A DNA stretch of 7,901 nt from JBBQHM01 sp038323965 (GTDB lineage Bacteria > Verrucomicrobiota > Verrucomicrobiia > Chthoniobacterales > UBA10450). The notes under the pieces are model-generated. The model saw only the letters and a list, made by a program, of their open reading frames with translations. It made no database searches and was not told the origin of the DNA. A program made the position numbers and the translations under genes. The DNA lies in contig JBBQHM010000101.1 of assembly GCA_038323965.1 (NCBI GenBank), positions 1 to 7,901 of the forward strand, in the 5' to 3' direction. Below are positions 6,716 through 7,901 of this stretch, in pieces; position 1 is the first letter of the stretch, and every line of letters begins with the position of its first letter.

Positions 6716-7188
6716 CTATGTCGTCACACGGGGAGTCTTTCGAAATGCAGCACTATCGGCTTCTGAAAGAACTCGCCGCCACCACGCAGACGGCCTTTAC
6801 GACCCCAGATACCCCGCAGCTAGATATGCGCGCTTACAAGGAACTGCTGGATGCGGGCTACATGGAGGGAGATTTCGTGCAAGACCATGTTGGGCGGTTC
6901 GAAGTCTTTGGTGGACTCGCCATCACGCTTTCGGGCCGGGATTATCTTCGACAGCTTGAGGAAAGTCTTTTTCACTTCGCGCGTCCCGGATTCTTTTCTC
7001 AGCACAAGCTCGCGATCTACAGATGGTTCTTTCGTATTCTCGGCACGGTAATAGGCGGCTTAGTCTTGTGGCTGATCACACGCTAAGACCTAACCAAGCG
7101 ATGCAGCCAACCGCGACCGTCCGCTATGCTCAACTTGGCATTTCATGAACGTCACTGGTAAAGCGCGCGGTGGCTGATCTTGTTCTCG
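6710..7188 (+). mobile_element. Integron gene cassette 1 (single ORF plus attC)
   Basis: The unit runs from T6710 of one GTTRRRY site to G7188 of the next. It contains one ORF that fills nearly all of it and ends in an attC-type site. Closing it into a circle joins G7188 to TTAGGT (6710-6715) and restores a GTTAGGT box. That box, with its next two bases, is perfectly complementary over 9 bases to AGACCTAAC (7086-7094). In contrast, the R'' box pairs with the next cassette's GTTAAGC at only 5 of 7 positions. This is what the known excision chemistry of cassettes predicts. At 479 bases it is a typical cassette size. Confidence 0.78.
6718..7086 (+). CDS. Cassette-encoded hypothetical protein, winged-helix-like with C-terminal membrane anchor
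   Basis: This 122-residue protein belongs to no family I can name. Residues about 10-80 look like a small alpha/beta winged-helix-type fold: helices 'HYRLLKELAA' and 'MRAYKELLDAGYMEG', then beta 'GRFEVFGGLAITLSGRDYL'. The 'ITLSGRDYLRQLEE' ending is common after the wing of such domains. A single membrane helix (about 100-120, 'IYRWFFRILGTVIGGLVLWL') closes the chain, making a tail-anchored protein with an Arg at its end. ATG 6718 is three bases from the core site. ATG 6745 (Met10) has a far better Shine-Dalgarno (GGGGAG, 6730-6735) and may be the real start. The stop TAA lies one base before the attC R'' box. Function is unknown. DNA or protein binding at the membrane is only inferred. Confidence 0.82.
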   Translation: MSSHGESFEMQHYRLLKELAATTQTAFTTPDTPQLDMRAYKELLDAGYMEGDFVQDHVGRFEVFGGLAITLSGRDYLRQLEESLFHFARPGFFSQHKLAIYRWFFRILGTVIGGLVLWLITR

Positions 7189-7194
7189 TTAAGC
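7088..7194 (+). other. attC recombination site (59-base-element type, 107 bp)
   Basis: R'' is ACCTAAC (7088-7094, RYYYAAC) and R' is GTTAAGC (7188-7194, GTTRRRY). Between them, GAT-CAGCC-ACCGCG (7100-7102, 7104-7108, 7110-7115) pairs with CGCGGTGGCTGATC (7166-7179). This leaves two single-base bulges on the same arm (G7103 and A7109), matching the extrahelical bases that mark the strand recombined by IntI. CAAGC and TTGTTCTC form the unpaired spacers near the boxes. A 50-base terminal loop region (7116-7165) would be the variable terminal structure. Length is within the known range for attC. Confidence 0.82.
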
Positions 7195-7901
7195 TGGCCA
7201 GGTCCTTATGAGCCAAATCTTCATCCACCGTGATGGTCAGGATCAAGACCCATACACGCTGGAGCAGGTTCAGGCGTGCGTTGTAATTAGCACTTTGACG
7301 GCCACTGACTTCGCCTGGTGTGAAGGTATGCCTGACTGGGTACCGCTGTCTTCCGTCCTAGCTCGACTTGATCAGCAAGGCGAACACGTCTCAGATGGCT
7401 GGCGTCGCAAGGTAGCTACGTGTGATCAGAAATCCGAAATGCGGTTCCTTGGATTCAAGGTAAAACGCGACCTTACCCAAGGAGACTGCCAAGACCAAAT
7501 AGACGAGGCGTGTAAGGAGCTAACAGTTAAATCCCGTTTGGAAATATTTCGCGTCAAGAAAACCAAAGAGAAAGAATTCCTAGAGTTTCTCCAGCGGAGC
7601 AGTTTCAAACTTCGGATGACGATTCCAAATGTGGGGCAAGTCCGGGAGACGATCGACTTCCTTCACGACGATATTCCCAATTGGGCTAGTGAAACTTCGG
7701 CAGAGGAATTCGCCACCCTTATCTTATCTCGGTATCCCGAACTGAAAAACAATTGGGACTCCCTGAACATTAAAATAGATGGGACTACCCCGGATGACTG
7801 GGGCAGCGATCCCGCGACGGAACGCCAGCTCAGCTATCTTAGAGATCTGGGCGCTACCGTCCCAGCCGACGTTAGTAAAGCGGAAGCCTCGGAGCTTATT
7901 G
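7189..7901 (+). mobile_element. Integron gene cassette 2 (3' end beyond window)
   Basis: It starts at T7189 of the GTTAAGC core site, and its ORF starts 13 bases after that site. If the model holds, the cassette's own attC beyond the window should carry an R'' box close to GCTTAAC, the complement of this GTTAAGC. Confidence 0.6.
7208..7901 (+). CDS. Cassette-encoded GYF_2-domain protein (3' partial)
   Basis: There are 231 complete codons and the frame is still open at the window end. Residues about 3-50 match the GYF_2 pattern: 'IFIHRDGQDQDPYTLEQVQACV', given here as IFIHRDGQDQDPY plus TLEQVQACV, then 'FAWCEGMPDWVPLSSVL'. The W37-x-x-G-M-x-D-W44 core is intact, but the usual G-x-x-G-P turn reads Q-D-Q-D-P. 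Residues about 75-195 are a charged alpha/beta region I do not recognise. The last visible stretch (202-231, 'PATERQLSYLRDLG' then 'SKAEASELI') is a helical motif that recurs at the C-terminus of many bacterial proteins. GYF_2 domains usually bind Pro-rich peptides or serve as adaptors. AGGT (7200-7203) lies about 4 bases before the ATG. The gene looks more AT-rich than the left part of the window. The overall function is unknown. Confidence 0.85.
   Translation, partial: MSQIFIHRDGQDQDPYTLEQVQACVVISTLTATDFAWCEGMPDWVPLSSVLARLDQQGEHVSDGWRRKVATCDQKSEMRFLGFKVKRDLTQGDCQDQIDEACKELTVKSRLEIFRVKKTKEKEFLEFLQRSSFKLRMTIPNVGQVRETIDFLHDDIPNWASETSAEEFATLILSRYPELKNNWDSLNIKIDGTTPDDWGSDPATERQLSYLRDLGATVPADVSKAEASELI

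Overview
The window is GC-rich bacterial DNA that looks like Verrucomicrobiota (Spartobacteria/Chthoniobacter-like). This placement is inferred from the mix of secreted families, the GIN/DUF2807 lipoprotein, the GYF_2 protein and the C-rich start contexts without Shine-Dalgarno sequences. No rRNA or other phylogenetic marker is present, so it is moderate confidence at best.

Left part (1-4607) is cell-envelope and secretion oriented. A 5'-truncated surface-type protein (1-1719) has two DUF11-like beta-sandwich stretches and ends in about 20 glycine-rich octapeptides of consensus GGGNIVA(Q/T). A hairpin follows it. Next is a transglutaminase-like cysteine-fold protein (1795-2412, TTG start), translationally coupled through an ATGA overlap to a small exported protein (2409-2867). 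That gene converges, with zero bases between the stop codons, on a larger exported DUF3108-like protein (2868-3884, minus). The two convergent proteins share a homologous C-terminal domain, so the DNA forms a diverged inverted repeat centred exactly on the stop/stop junction. Divergent from the minus-strand gene, across a 63-base gap, is a lipoprotein with a GIN (DUF2807) beta-helix domain (3948-4607).

Middle part (4608-6694) is membrane oriented: a DUF423 four-helix membrane protein (4729-5082), then an MscS-type mechanosensitive channel fused to a C-terminal cyclic-nucleotide-binding domain (5128-6633). A good rho-independent terminator closes this block (6667-6694).

Right part (6709-7901) is the most notable region: it has the anatomy of an integron gene-cassette array. 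A core site GTTAGGT lies three bases before the start codon of a small membrane-anchored ORF (6718-7086). Directly after its stop codon begins a 107-base attC-like site (7088-7194) with R'' ACCTAAC, a long imperfect stem with two single-base bulges, and R' GTTAAGC. The 5' end of the cassette and the R'' box are perfectly complementary over 9 bases, as expected if the cassette circularises. A second cassette then starts, carrying a GYF_2-domain protein that runs off the window. No integrase gene is visible, so this is either the edge of an array lacking an integrase or one whose intI lies elsewhere. The cassette ORFs look more AT-rich than the neighbouring genes and have purine-rich ribosome binding sites that most of the other genes lack, which fits acquired DNA.
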